From positions 1-64,000 of the forward strand of contig JABYQS010000025.1 in NCBI GenBank assembly GCA_022592435.1: DNA of 64,000 nt, in the 5' to 3' direction. The DNA comes from Cerioporus squamosus (lineage: Eukaryota > Basidiomycota > Agaricomycetes > Polyporales > Polyporaceae). The notes beneath the pieces are model-generated. The model was not told the DNA's origin. It made no database searches and worked only from the letters and a program-made list of their open reading frames with translations. A program made the translations under genes and the position numbers. Below, piece after piece: positions 43,545-55,828 of the stretch; the stretch's first letter is position 1, and every line of letters begins with the position of its first letter.

Positions 43545-46270
43545 GGCTGGCACTTGGGGCGAGGCTTGACAAGGAGTGGGCCTTATAGTCGATCCAGAGG
43601 ATGAGAGAATACGCGGTCGACCGGCGTGTTATATACCGGAGCGGAACAACAGTGTTCTATACTACCCGGATTGCCTGGACGCAGTCATCAGCCACGCATA
43701 TACCCACTCCTTTCGATAGAACTACTCACGGATCAACGATCGCTTGTTCCTCGCGCATCCTGGAGCTACCGACATCGGCTTGCGCAAGCATGACCGCTCT
43801 TGCAGGCATTGAGAGGGTGCACAATGTCGAAAGAGAGCAATCCTCGGAGTTTTTATATATGGGAAGGACGGGTTCCCGCAGATGTGCGAGCGCGATCACC
43901 GCATACGGTAGTCACCAACGGGACCGAGCCAGGCCGACCAGAAGGTTGCCAGAAGCTATGACATCAGGCGAAGGTGACAAGTGTAAATGAACGTTGTACC
44001 AGCTGCTCGTTAGCATGTGCTACGCCGGAAGATCCTAGTGCTACTCACCTATGTGCGACGGCCCGGCCGGCGCGCGCGAACTGGACGAGTGCGAGTACAA
44101 GCGTCGTCCAGCGGTCAAGTGGTATCCGAATGTGTCCTTGGCTCAGAAGTGAGTGGTGTACAGCAACGGCGTGGTGGGGGAGAAGAGTTGGGTGCGCGAT
44201 ATCTTCGGATGTTCCCGTCCAGTCACGGGAGACTGTCCGTGAGGATGGGGAGAGTGGTGCATGACCTGCTCCGCATCTGGAAACAACCGGATGTCGGATT
44301 ACTGCCGTCCAGAGGATGTCAATACGTACTGAGTATGCACAGATGATATCCACAGTGCGCCAAGACTAGCAAGACACATTGAAGTCACTTTGATGGCATG
44401 ATCTTGTCATCCTCTCCAATCACAGAGTCGCCAGGCCTCCAAGCATGCGACATGAAGTTGCAAAACGGCCAAGTCCCGAAGCTAGTGGCTCTCGCGGTCT
44501 TCACTGCACCTCGCTACATGTCTTCCTTCTCCTGTTGATCGCGCTGTCTCCGGTGACATGGAGGTCGTCGCTATTCCGGGCATGGTGGTCCGCTACCATC
44601 TTCCGCGAAGACCTAGTGTCTGGACACCGCGGTAAGCAACGTGTATATGCTTCGAGTTTCGATTAACGTACAGCGACTTCCTGATAATGGGGTACAATGT
44701 AGACGGAGGCAAGGAGCCGTATGAGCTACCTGTGGACGGGGTCAAAGTTATCGTCAAATGGCGCTCTCGTCTCGAACTCGGTACGACACACCTTCGCACG
44801 GGAGTCTCGGACGCGCTGAGTCGATCCTGTTCGTGGAGGTTCGCGTGCGCAGGTTCGCAGAGTCGAGATAGAAGTTGTCGTACCGTACAAACATGGGTAA
44901 CCGGTGACGACGGGCAACATCCAGGACTGTAAAGCCGTAAGCAGTGCGCAAGCTGCACTTCTCGCGACATCTGCTGAACAAATCCTGTAAGTCGAGGTGA
45001 TTATCGCCAATGACGGGAGGACTCACAACCATGAGAGCCATGCACACTGTCCTGCGGCTACCCCAACTTTAAGAATATTGAAACGGCATGGGTATGGCTA
45101 AACTTCCTCTAGGCGCCCTTGACGACTCCTCCCTCCTGTTCGTCTCTTCTCAGACTTCTGTCGTCACTTCGCACCGCATTGTCCTGCAATCCGTCCAGCC
45201 TCCGCAGTAACCGCGACCAGTATCGACCACTCATCGATGTATCGATGAAGACTGAACTGCGGTCATACCTGCACGTCCAGGCCAGGCGGTACACCTTGAC
45301 AGTCGAGAGAACACGATGCTCGCACGCGGCTGCGGCCAAGCCCTCGCTTTCGAACGTTAACGGCACGTCAAGTCCTCGCGCCGATGTATATCGCATACCC
45401 TGGTGGCCTGTAGGTGATATCGATGAGCTCCTCGCGTGTGCAGCTAGAAGTCGTTGAACGGGCTCGTACAGGGGAAGTGGGACATAGCCTCCGAGACGGC
45501 CGGAGCGAGACGACTAGCCGGTGTTCACCGTCGCGAAGTGAAAGCCGCTGCTCACCGTGAGCGGCGCAGTGCGATCCACTCTTGTCGTGATGCGACATTG
45601 AATCCGCCCGTTTGCCGTGGTAAAACAAGGCGTATCGGTGACCACTGGCACCTGGCTAGCACTGCGTCCGTGAACAGAGGATCCCCGGTTGAGGTACGGG
45701 GTTACGGGAGGGCATCATCTTAATGTGCCGGCTACATTCGGGAGGTATATTGTATATTCAATGATATGAGGTCTGAAGGTGCGTTCGTGGCGGAATCAAG
45801 CTGCGAGTGTCTTCTCGAGCGATGTGCGCAGGGTCCCTCCGTTCGCATGCCTGCAGTTGCCCAGCTGTAGGGCGTACGAGAAGGAAAGAAAGCCCGTCCG
45901 CCGCTCGAGGTTCAGATGGACAACAAAGCAGGAGTCGGGCAGTGGTGGGCGGTGTGGCCGGAAGGGGCAAGCCCGAGCGTCTGCGCAGCGTGGGCGCACT
46001 CCGCCTGTGCTTTAGCCGCACCGCCCGGCGGACCCGCCTTCGCCTTGCCAGCATCGCCATCACGCCTCTGCCATCCCTGCGCTCTTATAACCATGGCCCC
46101 CGTTCCTGACTGGCCTCCCATCCCTTTCCCCCTTCTCTTCTCCCGGTCGCAGAGGGTTCTGGTTTCTGTTTCGTTCTCCTCTCTTTGACGACCTTTTCTC
46201 TTTCTCGCTCGCCCCGCCCTCGCGACCGCCTCAAGTACTTTTCTATACGATCCTCAAACCACAAGCCACG
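43545..46270. other. 2.7-kb divergent spacer, no gene recognised
   Basis: Promoters of the GH12 gene and the membrane-protein gene. Minus-strand open frames at 44593-45047 read as plausible peptide in places, but no domain or splice pattern supports a gene. Confidence 0.4.
43629..43635 (-). promoter_or_regulatory. TATA-like box of the GH12 gene
   Basis: TATATAA on the minus strand, about 85 bp before the ATG. Confidence 0.4.
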
Positions 46271-47247
46271 ATGTCCAAGCACTTCTGCTGCTGCATTCCC
46301 GTCCGCTTCGCGGTATTCTTCTTCTCCTTGCTGTCCTTCCTCGCAGCAGGCGCGTCGGCCGCTCTTGGCTGGTTCATTGTCTACCGTGAGTTCTCATGAG
46401 CACTTGGAACGAGTTCAGCTATCAATCCGTAGTTCCTCGCAGTCATCGACACGAACCAGCTCGATAGAGCTGAGAAAGACCTCAATGACGCGCAGAAGAA
46501 GACGTTTGAGGACTTCGTACACAAGTACAAGGCTGGCTTCATCGTCGCCGCCCTCATCTTCACCCTCATCGCCCTGATGTCCTTCTTTGGGTGCGTTCCT
46601 CTCCCTCGCTTCCCGTCAGGCAGAAGCATGTACTCACAAGTCTGCACGGAACAGCTTCATCGGCTCCATCGTCCGCAACCGCCGCATGGTGAAGGCGTAC
46701 TCGTACATGACCATCCTCATCTTCGTCCTCGGCTCAGTCGCCACCGGCTTCTCGCTCTATCTCACTTGGAGCGAGCGCTCGTTCTGCACGACCATCGACG
46801 GCACGAAGACCTGCCTTGAGTCACACCTCTCCACCGGATCCAAGATCGGCTTCACTATCGGCTCCATCCTCCAGTGGCTGATTGACCTCTGTGAGTACTC
46901 TGTCTTTCTCTCCCGCGTCTCCCCCATCCGGCTGTTCGCAACCTGCGATTCGCAATTCAACGCGTCTGCGCCCGGTCGCCCCTGTGCCCCTCCCCCATCT
47001 TTCAATCTTCCTCCGAGCGCGCATATGGGCGGTGATGCTGACCACACGTTTCTCCCCTTTCTCAGACATCGTCGTTGCCATCCGCCGGTACTACGACCAG
47101 CTCGAGGAGGAGCGCGAGTACCGCCACGACTTCCGTCTCAAGCCCACCGCGGGCGGGACGTACGAGGCCAAGGAGGGCCTCATGACCCAGGGCCACTACC
47201 CGTACAGCGACAACTCGAACGCGTTCGGCTCGAACCAGCACGCGTAA
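46271..47247 (+). CDS. four-helix membrane protein, tetraspanin-like layout, function unknown
   Basis: Exons 46271-46385, 46443-46590, 46655-46890 and 47066-47247 encode 226 residues. I see four hydrophobic segments: about residues 10-38 (AVFFFSLLSFLAAGASAALG), 69-92 (AGFIVAALIFTLIALMSFFG), 103-126 (YMTILIFVLGSVATGFSLYL) and 147-170 (KIGFTIGSILQWLIDLYIVV). A loop between helices 3 and 4 has two cysteines (SFCTTIDGTKTCLES). The N-terminus has CCC at residues 6-8, possible palmitoylation sites. The polar C-terminus (HDFRLKP, YPYSDNSNAFG) is probably cytosolic. The layout recalls small tetraspanins, but the large loop lacks the CCG motif, so I do not assign the family firmly. Confidence 0.8.
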
Positions 47248-47757
47248 AGGATCCCTCTTTCTCTTGCGCGAGCGAGGGCCAGATACGGGACATGGTTGTA
47301 CGATATTAGTGCGCGCGCGCGTCGCGCTAATGCTTGGGCGAGGGATGCAGAGGCACCGTCGGCCGGGACGGCCGGGCGGGCGGTGTGCGTGCTTCTCCCT
47401 GTTGTGTTTTGCTTTCATCTTTCCATCCTATCTATCACACTGTATCCCTGAACGGACTTTGAGTTTTACGTCTTTTAACATGCCACACCCATTACAACAT
47501 TCACGTCTTTCCTGTGTGCGCGCGAGCTCCGTCAATTCGCGGTGAGCATAACCATGTCGAGCGCATCGCGCAACCATGCTGGGACCTCCAGGTGAGCTGT
47601 TTCATCGTCGGTTGTCCTTCCGCCGCTGAATGTCGTGTAACAGACCTACACCACCGGTGGCACATATCATCCGAGGGACAGGAGTCTGCAGAGTCCACGC
47701 GTCCATTCAAAACTGTATTCGCTGTCGGACCGCTACACACTGCTCCTACCGCCAAGG
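47248..47757. other. convergent spacer
   Basis: 3' regions of the membrane-protein gene and the first F-box gene. A CG-rich alternating purine-pyrimidine run (gtgcgcgcgcgcg) is near 47311. No gene seen. Confidence 0.5.
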
Positions 47758-49563
47758 CTACTCTCCAGACGAATCGCCTTCACTAACGATAATCCCGAAG
47801 TGGACCTGAATCGGTCTCTCGACCAGCGGGGCCAACGCGCTCAACTGCTTAGCTCGCTTCTTGTCCAGCTTCCTCCCCTTTCGCCCTTTCGCCGACCCGG
47901 AGCAGAGTTCGACGTGCAGCTCGTACAGCTTGCTCGCTCCCTTGACTTCCCTCGCACGCAGGCAAGCCTCCAGATCCTGCGCCAGCCCTCTGTACCAACA
48001 CGCCCCATGGATGCACAGCCAACGAAGCTGGGGCAAAGGTGCGTTTTCCCCCGCACGCTCACCACTGACATCGGTGCCTCGGGCAGCGGAGGGTCCCGCA
48101 AGCGCACGCACAAAGTCGCGCATGTTCGTCTCCGTCGCGTGGCCGCAACATTGAAGCATGAGCGCGCTGAGCCCATGGAAGCTGCTGAACAGGTGCCCGA
48201 AGCCCACTTGGCTCGTGCCGTAGAAGACCTCCAGGCGGCGCAGGGGCGCGGCGGCGAAGAGCTCCGCAAACTCGCGCGCCGCGGCGTCCTCCTCGGCTAC
48301 GCCATCGCCTGACGGGCACCCGCAGGGGTTCAAGATGTACATGGTAAGGCTCCCGCGGTGAGTGTCCTGGTCACGGTCCGAGTCCGCCGCATCCTCCTCC
48401 TCCTCCTCCCACTCGTCGGCGTCGGCGTGCGTGTGGACGAGCTGGCTGTCCATCTCCGCGCACTTCGCGCACGGACAGCGCGTCGACGCGGTGAAGTTCC
48501 ATGCGCCCTTCAGTGTCGCCTCATCTGCGGTGCGCAGGATCGGGAGGCACGCGGGGTCGTTGGGGAGATGGTTCAGGAACGACTTGCGCTCCTCGTGCCG
48601 TGTCGGTGCGTAGAGCACCGTCTCCGTGTGCTCCGGCAGGCGCAAATGCGAGAGGAAGTGGCGGCACCGCGTCGTCTCCACTGCCGTGCCTACATCGCCG
48701 AAGTCGGATAGGCAGAAGAGCGACAGCGTGCGCAGGTTGGGTAGAGCGACGACGCGGTCTGCTTCGTCGGCGTCCGAGCAGTCGTCGCAGATGCAGAAGG
48801 GGAGCGAGTTCCAGAGCTTGAGTTCCTCTAGCGTGGGGCACGCGTCGAGCGCGTCGAGGAACTCTGTGAATGTGACTTCCCTCGCGCTGGTTTCCGGGCG
48901 CGAATTGGTTAGCTCGAGGACGCGGAGCCCCTGCAGGATCGACCGCGTCGGTGGAAGATACAACGCGTCCAGGTGGAGCGTGCGGAGGGACGGGAACGTT
49001 CTCTCGCTCTTGCGGTCAAGCAGGAACACGTCGTGGAGACACTTGCCCAGGAACGGTGCGTCTGGCTTGTCCGCGTCAAGGTACAGCTCCTCCAGCGCAG
49101 GCATGCCGACCATGAACAGCGACCCAAGCGCGTGCAGGGCGTCGCCCGCGGCGTCTTGCGTCACCATCAGGGACCGGATGCGCCCCGCATGCTTGAGGAG
49201 GATGGCGGCAGTTTGGAAGAGCGTCCTGTGGTCGTACAGTCGGACGTCGAGGGGCGCGCTGCCTGAACGCGCGAGGCATAGCTGTAGCCACTCGACGCTG
49301 CTCCCGACGTCGATGGCGCGCCAAAGGATGGGGAATGCACAGGCGATCCTGCGCCAGTATTGGCAGACGAGGTTCACGACGAGCCAGTCGGTCGGGACCC
49401 GCTGTTGGTCCCAGCGGACATTCGCGGGGCTTGCAGTCGCAAGAGCTTGGAAGATCTTCAGCATTACCTCGGGTGGGAGGCTGTTGACCCCAATAGCAGC
49501 GGTTGCGTCTGTGGGCGCGGGGAGTTCTTGTATGCCGTCGACGTTGATATATTTATCGAACAT
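47758..49563 (-). CDS. F-box protein 1
   Basis: A single-exon gene of 601 residues on the minus strand. An F-box-like motif lies near residues 28-75 (SLPPEVMLKIFQALATASP, TDWLVVNLVCQYWRRIA, PILWRAIDVGS), the part that binds Skp1 in SCF ubiquitin ligases. The remainder is a degenerate leucine-rich region typical of the expanded Agaricomycete F-box family (LRTLHLDALYL, LRRLEVFYGTSQVGFGHLF). An acidic low-complexity insert (EWEEEEEDAADSDRDQD) sits near residue 395. The target is unknown. It is the left member of a three-gene tandem set but is diverged from the other two and lacks their short first exon. Confidence 0.85.
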   Translation of the reverse strand: MFDKYINVDGIQELPAPTDATAAIGVNSLPPEVMLKIFQALATASPANVRWDQQRVPTDWLVVNLVCQYWRRIACAFPILWRAIDVGSSVEWLQLCLARSGSAPLDVRLYDHRTLFQTAAILLKHAGRIRSLMVTQDAAGDALHALGSLFMVGMPALEELYLDADKPDAPFLGKCLHDVFLLDRKSERTFPSLRTLHLDALYLPPTRSILQGLRVLELTNSRPETSAREVTFTEFLDALDACPTLEELKLWNSLPFCICDDCSDADEADRVVALPNLRTLSLFCLSDFGDVGTAVETTRCRHFLSHLRLPEHTETVLYAPTRHEERKSFLNHLPNDPACLPILRTADEATLKGAWNFTASTRCPCAKCAEMDSQLVHTHADADEWEEEEEDAADSDRDQDTHRGSLTMYILNPCGCPSGDGVAEEDAAAREFAELFAAAPLRRLEVFYGTSQVGFGHLFSSFHGLSALMLQCCGHATETNMRDFVRALAGPSAARGTDVSGERAGENAPLPQLRWLCIHGACWYRGLAQDLEACLRAREVKGASKLYELHVELCSGSAKGRKGRKLDKKRAKQLSALAPLVERPIQVHFGIIVSEGDSSGE

Positions 49564-50089
49564 GGCCGCGAAGATCTGCTCTGGTGCAGAGGTTGTGGGG
49601 AGGTATGGGTAAGTATGGTTCCGTTAGATGAAGCGCGTTGCAGGGCTCACCTTCTTCGGAAAATGAGGGGAGGGAAGGTAAGACATGGACTGCCATCATG
49701 GCATGGATCAGGCGAATTGCTCAAGTTGGGTACGCTCTCTGTCCGCCGCATATACTCTGACTGATATACATCCCGACTGAAGCTAAAGTGCTTTGCACGC
49801 TCCTTGCGGAAGGCACCATGCACTTGAAGCCCAGCGTGAAGCGAGTCTTTGTGGATGAAAGGCTATTTGGGTCGTACGGGACATTCGTGACATGACCTGA
49901 CTCTTGACTATTCGACTATCCAAAGCCTGTTGTCAAGTGCAAGCCAAGTGTTCGCCACGACGTCAAGTTTCGTGGCAGAGGTCTCAAGCTACAAAATCTA
50001 AGAATAATCCTTTAACATGATGACTAACAAACAGATCTAATACATACGTTCGCACGTACTAGTACAATGGCAACGCCGGAGGTCCCCTT
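49564..50089. other. spacer between F-box genes
   Basis: Promoter of F-box 1 and 3' region of F-box 2. No gene seen. Confidence 0.5.
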
Positions 50090-51716
50090 TCAAACATTGT
50101 AAGACAGTATGAGGTCTGCATGTTCTCCAACGAAGGGCCCCAAAGACGCATGCATGTCCTCGTAGTCGAAATCATCGGGGTTGTCCTCCCCTGCTAGTGG
50201 CGCAGCCTGAATTGTCAACTTGGGCGCATTACGCAGAGCACGATCTGCCAGGCAACTCGCAAGGCCCTCAGACATCTGGCTCCCCAGGGTGCCTGCCAGT
50301 GGCAGAGGTGGAGGGTTTGCAAGGCTGGCAGGGTAACGTCGCTCTTGTCGCGCGACCCACTGTCAGCGCTCAATGCGAAAAGGAGGATGGTGAAATAGTC
50401 TAGGTGACCACCCAGATCGATCGTGAGGCCGCGCAGAGAGGGGAAGGTGCGGAAAGTCCGGAATGATGATTCGAAACTCGTGTTCGAGTCAATCTTCAGC
50501 TGCGTAAGTGGGGCGCGGGAGAAGAGGGTGCAGAAATCGGACAACGCGTCGTTGGGAAGGTATACGTCCTCCATCCACCCCTCGTTACACATCTCGTATC
50601 TGACGGCCAACGTCGCACCACCACTGGCCTCCGCGGTGAATGTGAGGCTCTCCGGAGCGAGTTGGGAGTCATGCGGTAACAGGCTTGACAGGCCGCGGAC
50701 GTTTGAGATTCCCACATCGTCCAAACCCATCCAGATTCTGACGGATGTGGATTTGGCGAGCCGCAGGTGAGAGAGGATGGCAAAGACTTGCGTATGGCCA
50801 AAGGAGGAAGAATTGGAGAACAGCGTGAGTTTGCGGAGACGGGGGAGGGAAATGATGCGGGACGATCTCCAATACTCCCTCATTTCATCTTCCAAGTCAT
50901 CGTAGAATGTCTCCAGGGGGATGGAATGGATCAGATTCAACTCCTCGAGCTCCTGGAATGACCCCAAGTTGCGCAGATACGCGTCGAAGAATGGGATGCG
51001 GTCCTCGTGTCTGGGCCGTGAGAACGCGTCCAGGTCAAGGACGCGGAGATGCTCGTACGGTAGCTTCTTCCAGTCGATTTCGAATCGATCCGCACGAAGG
51101 ACGTGAAGAGCTGGGTGGTCAAACCTGTTGATATCCAGTGCGGAGACCCCGACGATGATGAACTCTTCGAGTAGGGGCATCGGCACCTTCACCAAGTAAT
51201 TCAGGTTGCACAAATTGCACCGGTCTGGACCCGGGAGCACATGCGGCACTACGAGGTCTCTGGCGTCCTCCGAGTCGGCAACATCCACATCGTGGAACCT
51301 GATCTCGAGGGGGAGGGCTCCCGATCGCTCCAAGCAGAGCTTTAACCACTTGACGTTAGAATATACGTCGATGACTCGCCAGAGGGTGGGCGAGGTGGTT
51401 GCAACGTCGTACCAGTGACGGCATAAGTATCTCGGTCACGACGAGCCACTTGTTGCCACCCTTTTGTGTTTCGCCATGAGTACTCTCTGTCCTCGTCTGC
51501 AAGACTGTCGTGTTTCAACGGCGAGGTAGCGAGCATTTGAAAAATCTCTGCGAGGATCTCGTAGGGCAGGAGGTTGGTGCGGTCACTTGCTCCTCGTCGT
51601 ATCGGCTGCACGCCAGCGGGAATGCCATTCGCAGTGAGTTCGACAGTGGGGTCCTGGAAGTCAAATCAGAATTCTTCAAGTTAAAGACTATCTAGGTGAC
51701 GTACCGGAAGCACCAT
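50090..51716 (-). pseudogene. F-box protein 2, disrupted by three frameshifts
   Basis: Close paralogue of F-box 3 with the same plan: a 12-nt first exon (51716-51705, MVLP) and a long second exon from 51653. The F-box region is recognisable (NLLPYEILAEIFQMLATSP). Comparison with F-box 3 shows three lesions: one extra base in an A4 run at 51462-51465, about four extra bases at 51421-51430, and one missing base in a G4 run near 50279-50290. Between them the frame is open for long stretches, including about 370 codons from 51333, and the end (GEDNPDDFDYEDMHASLGPF) matches F-box 3. Two lesions are in homopolymers, so sequencing error must be considered, but three in one gene favours a pseudogene. 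Confidence 0.8.
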
Positions 51717-52056
51717 ACTTGGTCCATAGGTTGGCAAGGTGTTTTGTCTGCGAAAAGAAGTAGGAAGAGGAGGATACGTTCAGGTACTGTCCCTGTAGCG
51801 CCGGCGGAGAGCTTTGGAAAACGTGGCAACTTGACAGTTGACTTGTACATAACACTCAACGAGGCCTCGACGACTAAGACTGCTCAACTGCTCCTGGCCT
51901 GACTGCAAGGCTACTTTCTGTCAGAACTTGGAAGCGGTCATGATGGTCGTTTTGAGCAGATAAAGTAGATGTATAAGGCCAAAATATGGCTGTAGTACAG
52001 GGTATGCATACTTCGTGAATAACGCAACGCTACCTCCTCCTCCTAAGACTCGTCTC
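51717..52056. other. spacer between F-box genes
   Basis: F-box 2 upstream and F-box 3 downstream DNA; nothing else seen. Confidence 0.5.
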
Positions 52057-53727
52057 TTAATCATTGTAACACACTAGGTTCGCGCCCTCTGCTACGAAAG
52101 GCCTCAGTTCGTCAAGCATGTCTTCGTAATCAAAGTCGCCCGGATTGTCGACTCCTGGCGCCACCCAAATCGCGAGGTCCGACAACTGCGCCCCGTTGCG
52201 CGTCGTACGAGCCTCCAGGCAACTCGCGATGTCCTCGAACAGGTTCTCCCTCCAGGGGACCCGGCGGAGCCGAAGGATATGCAAGGCGGGGAGGACGACG
52301 CCATCATCGTCAGCGCTGAGTGCAGCCAGAAAGTCGTCGAAGTCGCGCCTGCGGCCACGCATAGTGACGATGAGCTCGCGCAGGCAGGAGAAGGCGCGGA
52401 AAGCCCGGACTGTTATCTCCAAGCCGGTCTTGCAGCTGATATCTAGCTGCGTGAGGCGGACGCTGGAGAACAGGGTGCAGAAGTCGGCCAACGCGTCGTC
52501 GGGGCCGTACGCGTCCTTCATGTAACCGCCCGCGACCATGTTGTATTCGACGGACAACGTCGCCCCACCACTGCTCTTCACGGTGAAGATGAGGGTCTCC
52601 GTTCCATGCCGAATTGAAGCGGATGTCGCATCGGTGAGGAATGGGAAGGCATTGGAATCTTGCGGCAGGAGGCCTAGCAGGCCGCGGAAGTCATTCAGCT
52701 CCACCAGACCCATCCATATTGTGACGGACGTGGATCTAGCAAGTCGCATGTGAGAGAGAACGACGAAGACATCGGTTGGGCCATCGATGCAATGACGAGA
52801 AGTGAAGTTGATTTTGCGAAGGTGCGGCAAGAACAGGATGCGTGACGAACGCCAGTAGTCCGCTTTGGCCTTCTCATCTTTGAAGAAGGGGGTGTCCAGG
52901 GGAATGGAGAAGTTGAGGTTCAACTCCTCAAGCTTCTGGAATGACCCCAACATGTGCAGGAATGCGTCAAGGGACGGGATGCGGTCCTCGTACCTAGGCG
53001 TCGAGGACTCCAGGTTAAGAATGCGAAGGTGCTCGTACGGAAGCTTCTTCCAGTCGATGTCGAAGTGGCGCGAGCGAAGGACTTCGAGAGCAGGGTGATA
53101 GGACTTGTTGATACGCAGCGCGGATCCGCCGGCGACGTTGAACTCCTTGAGTAACGGCATGGGCACATCTTCAAGGTTATGTAGGCTGAACCAAGCATGC
53201 TCGGGACGCGGGAGCACGCACAGGCAGGAGATCCTGGAGGCATGCCGAACGTTAACCATGAGGGTCTCCGCGTCCTCCGACTCGGCCGTGTCCATATCGT
53301 GGAACCTAACGTCGATGGAAGCGGCTCCCGATCGCTCCAAGCAGAGCTGAAGCCACTTGACGTTAGAGTACACGTCGATGACTTGCCAGAAGGTGGGAGA
53401 GGTGGTAGCAACGTCGTACCAGTGGTGGCACACTTCGGTCACGACGAGCCACTCGACGCAACCTTTCGTCCTCTGCCACGAGTCCTCTTCATCCTCATCT
53501 TCGTCGTCGTCGCTGTCATCATCTGGCGGTGAGGCAGCGAGAAAGCGGAATATCTCGACGAGAAGCTCCGTAGGGAGGAGATTGATAGGGGCTAGGGCGT
53601 TCGCTGCTCGCAGCAATTGTGTTCTGGCAGATATGCCACTCGCGATGAGTTCAGTGGCGCGAAGCTTTAACTTCAGTCAGTCGCAATGCTGTGTAGGATG
53701 ATTCTGCGCACGTACCGGCCGCATCAT
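52057..53727 (-). CDS. F-box protein 3
   Basis: Exons (minus) 53727-53716 and 53664-52057 encode 539 residues. The first exon has four codons (MMRP). It was placed because exon 2 is open through ATELIASGISARTQ with no ATG before the F-box, and because F-box 2 has the same arrangement. The F-box lies near residues 30-85 (INLLPTELLVEIFRFLAASP, EWLVVTEVCHHWYDVA, TFWQVIDVYSNVKW), with an Asp/Glu-rich insert (DDDSDDDEDEDEED). The rest is a leucine-rich type region (YEHLRILNLESS, LPALHILRLRRVPW). It is probably an SCF substrate adaptor; the target is unknown. The frame is intact, unlike F-box 2. Confidence 0.87.
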
Positions 53728-54008
53728 AATGCAGATGGTCTACGAATCGGCGAGCCTCACGGTGGTGTTGAGAAATCCTGAGAAGTGATGGAATGGACAC
53801 GCTAGACGGTGTTCCCGAGAGGCCTGCGTGAGCAAACAAAGGGAGTTGCCTCGAGGTCAAACAGCGCCTGTCATGTGTAACGTGGCATCGAGATGAAGAT
53901 TTGAGCAGGCATCGCAATCGCGGACAAAACCCCATCCAAGTTGAGCGAATTCATTACAGAGAGTTACAAGTAGAGGGATAATATGCGGACCTCGGCTGAA
54001 AGATGGCT

Positions 54009-54969
54009 TCACGAAAGCAAGAAGATAGAAGACAGAATGACAGCAGCAATACCAGCGAAGCCGATGCTAATCACGTTCGCGCCTGCCCCGTTGTTCGACC
54101 CTCCACTCGCGGGAGCAGTTGAGCTCGAGCTCGGCGCAGACAGGACGGTAGCAGATGATGTCGTTGAACTCGAGGTCGAAGTCGAGGATACTGTCGTAGA
54201 CGCGGAGGTCGACGATGGCGGCGCAGTTGCGGACGCAGAGGTCGAGCCTGTAGATGAAGTCGAGGACGCAGATACCGACGTTGCAGAACCGGTCATTGAG
54301 GCGGACACGCTGGTGGCGGAGCTGGTGCTAGACCCCGACGCGGAGATCGAGGACGCCGTCTGCGCGGCGGTCGTGACGGTGATGCTCGTGCCAAGCGATC
54401 CCGTCCCGCTTGGATCGGCGGGGTTTTCGATCGTGAAGAACTGGCTCCAGTTATCGCTCTGGCCAACCACTGATGCATCGATGCGTCCGCGTAAGTATGA
54501 GGTTAGACGAGATGGGGAAGGACACGCACAAGTGAGGAAGTAGTTATGCGCAGTGGGTAGGGCCGGAACAATCACGTCCACCTGGGTCTGGAGGTACGTG
54601 AAGTTTACCGCCAATGGCTGCTGGACTGACCGAAGAACAACATGAGCATCAAGCGAGAAACTTGAGGGTGCGCTAGGCACGTACACCAGGTGTACCGCGA
54701 GTTGTTGGTCAGGTGGCCAATGTATATCTCCCCACGCAGCGGGTTCAAACCGGGATCGTAGACATTGATGCCGTCAATACTCCTGCAATGCGTATGAGTC
54801 TACGATTGTTCCGAGAATTGTTGAAGGCAACTCACCACTTCACCGTCTGCCTCTCCCCTGCTTTCCACACGTCACCAGTCTTCGGCACAATGATGGGCGG
54901 AGGCGTGTTCTGCGCACAAACAACGGCGAACAAAGACGCGAACAAGATGTAGAACAGCGAAGTTGCCAT
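54009..54969 (-). CDS. Kre9/Knh1-like Ser/Thr-rich GPI-anchored protein (KRE-A)
   Basis: Exons (minus) 54969-54836, 54782-54685, 54625-54530 and 54469-54009 encode 262 residues. A signal peptide (ILFASLFAVVCAQ) is followed by the Kre9/Knh1-like N-terminal domain (PIIVPKTGDVWKAGERQTVKW, split by intron 1; NVYDPGLNPLRGEIYIGHL; VDVIVPALPTAHNYFL; WSQFFTIENP). A Ser/Thr-rich region of about 110 residues and a hydrophobic C-terminal GPI-attachment signal (NVISIGFAGIAAVILSSIFL) end the protein. The intron 2 donor was set at GTACGT to keep the domain in frame. Yeast relatives act in beta-1,6-glucan assembly; here the role is inferred to be at the wall or membrane surface. Confidence 0.85.
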
Positions 54970-55828
54970 TGTGAACACAACAGAGAAATGGAAGGCAGGT
55001 AACAACTGGTAGTGGAGGGGAGACAAGGGCCAAGAGACGAGCAACCCTACCGCTCGCGCTGGGCATATATATATTGACGGAGGGTGCTATCCTTGGCCCC
55101 GGTGAAGCTCGGGATCCGGATGTCCAATTCGAATGTCAATGCGCGAGGATGATGGCTGATCTTCCGTACTTATTGGCGGCCCTAGCAAGGCGGAAAAGCC
55201 TGTGCTAATCCAGATCCTAGAAACAAGGCATACCGCATTTATCGCCACCTGAGAGGCTACAGACTCCAAAGTTGATAGACCTGCGTCGAACAGCATTGTA
55301 GGACGCAATGAGGAGGGCGTAGCACGCCACGCGGAGCGGTGCCAGGATGCTGATGCAGAGGATGCGCTTCGCGGGCGGGCGCGGGTTTCAAATGATTGCA
55401 CGTTGGGCGGCGGCGCGGATTGACGTAAGGCATGTTGCCACTGTGCTCGAGGGCTATCCCTTAACCCGTTGGATTAGGATTCAAGAGGTGCAAGGAGAGC
55501 GCAATCCTGAGCTTGAGGACCAGAGGGTGAGGCAGGAGGATGAGGAGGAAGAAGTATCATAGGCGCCGGAGCCGCGCTCGTCCTCATCGTTTCGACACCG
55601 ACCGCGACGGCACCTCCAGTCTCCTCGAGGCTCGGACATCGACAACGACCAGGGTCTCCGGTATGATCTCAAGCACAACAGCCGATTTTATATTCGAAAT
55701 GCTTTGTCCTTTCACGCTCGCCGGATCAGCCTCTCCGCGTACCTCACCCTCTCCCGACTGTGTTCTACTTCAACGCTGCACTGGGACTTGGTCGACCTGC
55801 CCTCCGTGTCTGCAAGACATTGCCCACT
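54970..55828. other. divergent spacer between KRE-A and KRE-B
   Basis: Promoter region for both genes; a TA run at 55066-55073 serves KRE-A and ttttatat near 55687 may serve KRE-B. No gene seen. Confidence 0.45.
55066..55073 (-). promoter_or_regulatory. TATA-like run of KRE-A
   Basis: Alternating TA run about 100 bp before the ATG. Confidence 0.45.

Noticed and set aside
48626..49612. 328-codon open frame opposite F-box 1
   Set aside because: Antisense of a GC-rich coding region, with Ser/Arg-rich composition and no domain; the F-box frame is clearly the coding one.
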